From assembly GCF_005405905.1 (NCBI RefSeq), contig NZ_BJHU01000003.1, positions 1 through 64,000 of the forward strand: a stretch of 64,000 nucleotides of DNA, given 5' to 3'. A model generated the notes under the pieces. It had not been told where the DNA came from, made no database searches, and saw only the letters and a program-made list of their open reading frames with translations. Shown here piece after piece: positions 63,418 through 64,000 of the stretch (position 1 is the first letter of the stretch; each line of letters opens with the position of its first letter). The DNA comes from Acidovorax sp. NB1. Its GTDB lineage: Bacteria; Pseudomonadota; Gammaproteobacteria; Burkholderiales; Burkholderiaceae_C. The position numbers and the translations under genes were made by a program.

Positions 63418-64000
63418 ATGCTGTCCTCCGCCCCCAGCTCCACCGCCCACCGCCACGCGCTGATTGCGCAGGCCCGCCAGACCCTGCTGGTGGATGGCGC
63501 AGCGCCCCTGCGTGCAGAGGTGGAGCCCTGGATTGCGCGGTCGTGGCAGCGCTGCCTGGCACAGGGCATGGACCCCACGCAGCGTGTGGTGTTCGAGGCC
63601 GTCAGCGCCCCAGCGCTGCGCCACAGCCTGGAGCAGAACCAGGCCCTGCTGCGCGCGGCCCGCCCCGTGCTGGAGCAGCTCACGCGCGCCATCGCGGGCA
63701 TGCGCTACTTCGCCATCCTGACCGACGCCCGGGGCACCGTGGTCGAGGTGCAGGGCCACTGCGACGCGAGCGACCCACGCGCCAGCAGCATCGGCCGCGT
63801 GGGCATTGACCTCTCGGAAGCCGCTGTGGGCACCACGGCCATTGGCGCGGCGCTGGCCGAGCTGCAGCCCGTGTGGCTGCACCGGGGCGAGCATTTTCTG
63901 GATGACAACGGCAGCTACAGCTGCGCGGGCGCACCGCTGTTCGACCCCGAAGGCCGGTGCATGGGCATGCTGGACTTGACTGGCATCGACGTGCCCGAAC
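63418..64000 (+). CDS. AcoR-like sigma-54-dependent regulator, 3' end outside window
   Basis: The N-terminal 194 codons of a probable Fis-family activator. The start region has EVEPWIARSWQRCLAQGMDP, typical of AcoR-type proteins, followed by a GAF-like domain (YFAILTDARGTVVEVQGHC, GAPLFDPEGRCMGMLDLTG). The AAA+ and DNA-binding domains would lie beyond the window. ATG 63418 is preferred (AAGGA ahead); ATG 63391 is in frame. Divergent from coxS, so a likely controller. Confidence 0.85.
   Translation, partial: MLSSAPSSTAHRHALIAQARQTLLVDGAAPLRAEVEPWIARSWQRCLAQGMDPTQRVVFEAVSAPALRHSLEQNQALLRAARPVLEQLTRAIAGMRYFAILTDARGTVVEVQGHCDASDPRASSIGRVGIDLSEAAVGTTAIGAALAELQPVWLHRGEHFLDDNGSYSCAGAPLFDPEGRCMGMLDLTGIDVPE

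Noticed and set aside
1-64000. tRNA, rRNA or CRISPR
   Set aside because: No cloverleaf with TTC-type loops, no rRNA signature and no regularly spaced repeat units were recognised.

Overview
The window is GC-rich, densely packed bacterial chromosome. Tctc/Bug-type substrate-binding receptor, form II cox cluster, MdtABC-like RND pump, GCG/CTG-biased codon use and a small dispersed repeat that I associate from memory with Comamonadaceae all point to a Burkholderiales member of the Comamonadaceae, probably Acidovorax-like. This assignment is inference, not a database match. I see no rRNA, tRNA, CRISPR array or complete insertion sequence.

Layout. 1-5.5 kb: a truncated PAS/GGDEF sensor (-), mutS (+) and a secreted lipoprotein hydrolase (-). 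5.8-9.9 kb: a proteasome-like Anbu peptidase, an alpha/beta hydrolase, and a translationally coupled CruF-like carotenoid protein with a DUF2236 oxygenase. 9.9-16.5 kb: two tandem 7TMR-DISM diguanylate cyclases, a berberine-bridge-type flavoprotein and a PAS/GGDEF protein. 16.7-24.4 kb: mipA-like and uppP genes (-) diverge from an eight-gene (+) run of small membrane proteins and hydrolases ending in a LytS-type kinase and LytTR regulator. The divergent gap carries a two-copy direct repeat that looks like the LytTR regulator's binding site. 24.5-34.8 kb: an RND efflux operon (adaptor, two permeases, outer-membrane factor) interrupted by a 0.8-kb block of nested inverted repeats. 35-36.6 kb: a LysE exporter, an orphan ABC ATPase and a 176-bp MITE-like element. 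36.6-42.9 kb: a tightly overlapping operon (SDR, flavin monooxygenase, BASS transporter, extended SDR, EamA exporter) divergent from an IclR regulator. 43-48 kb: exported hydrolases, a 56-residue basic protein with a strong terminator, and LysR / Bug receptor / N-formylglutamate amidohydrolase. 48-54.2 kb: a signalling island (receiver, HD-GYP, periplasmic binding protein and sensor kinase on one strand; HTH-receiver and receiver-Hpt on the other). 54.2-55.4 kb: GST and low-molecular-weight phosphatase. 55.4-64 kb: a form II CO-dehydrogenase-like cluster in the order coxS-L-M / D-E-G-XdhC, divergent from a truncated AcoR-like regulator.

The most interesting signals are regulatory or repeat-based: the GCATTTC direct repeat upstream of the LytTR operon; five copies of a roughly 60-bp repeat in one fixed register, two of them forming coding sequence (in mutS and at the kinase C-terminus); the nested palindromes inside the efflux operon; and the split phosphorelay at 48-54 kb. 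The IclR-linked operon is the best candidate for an uncharacterised catabolic pathway.
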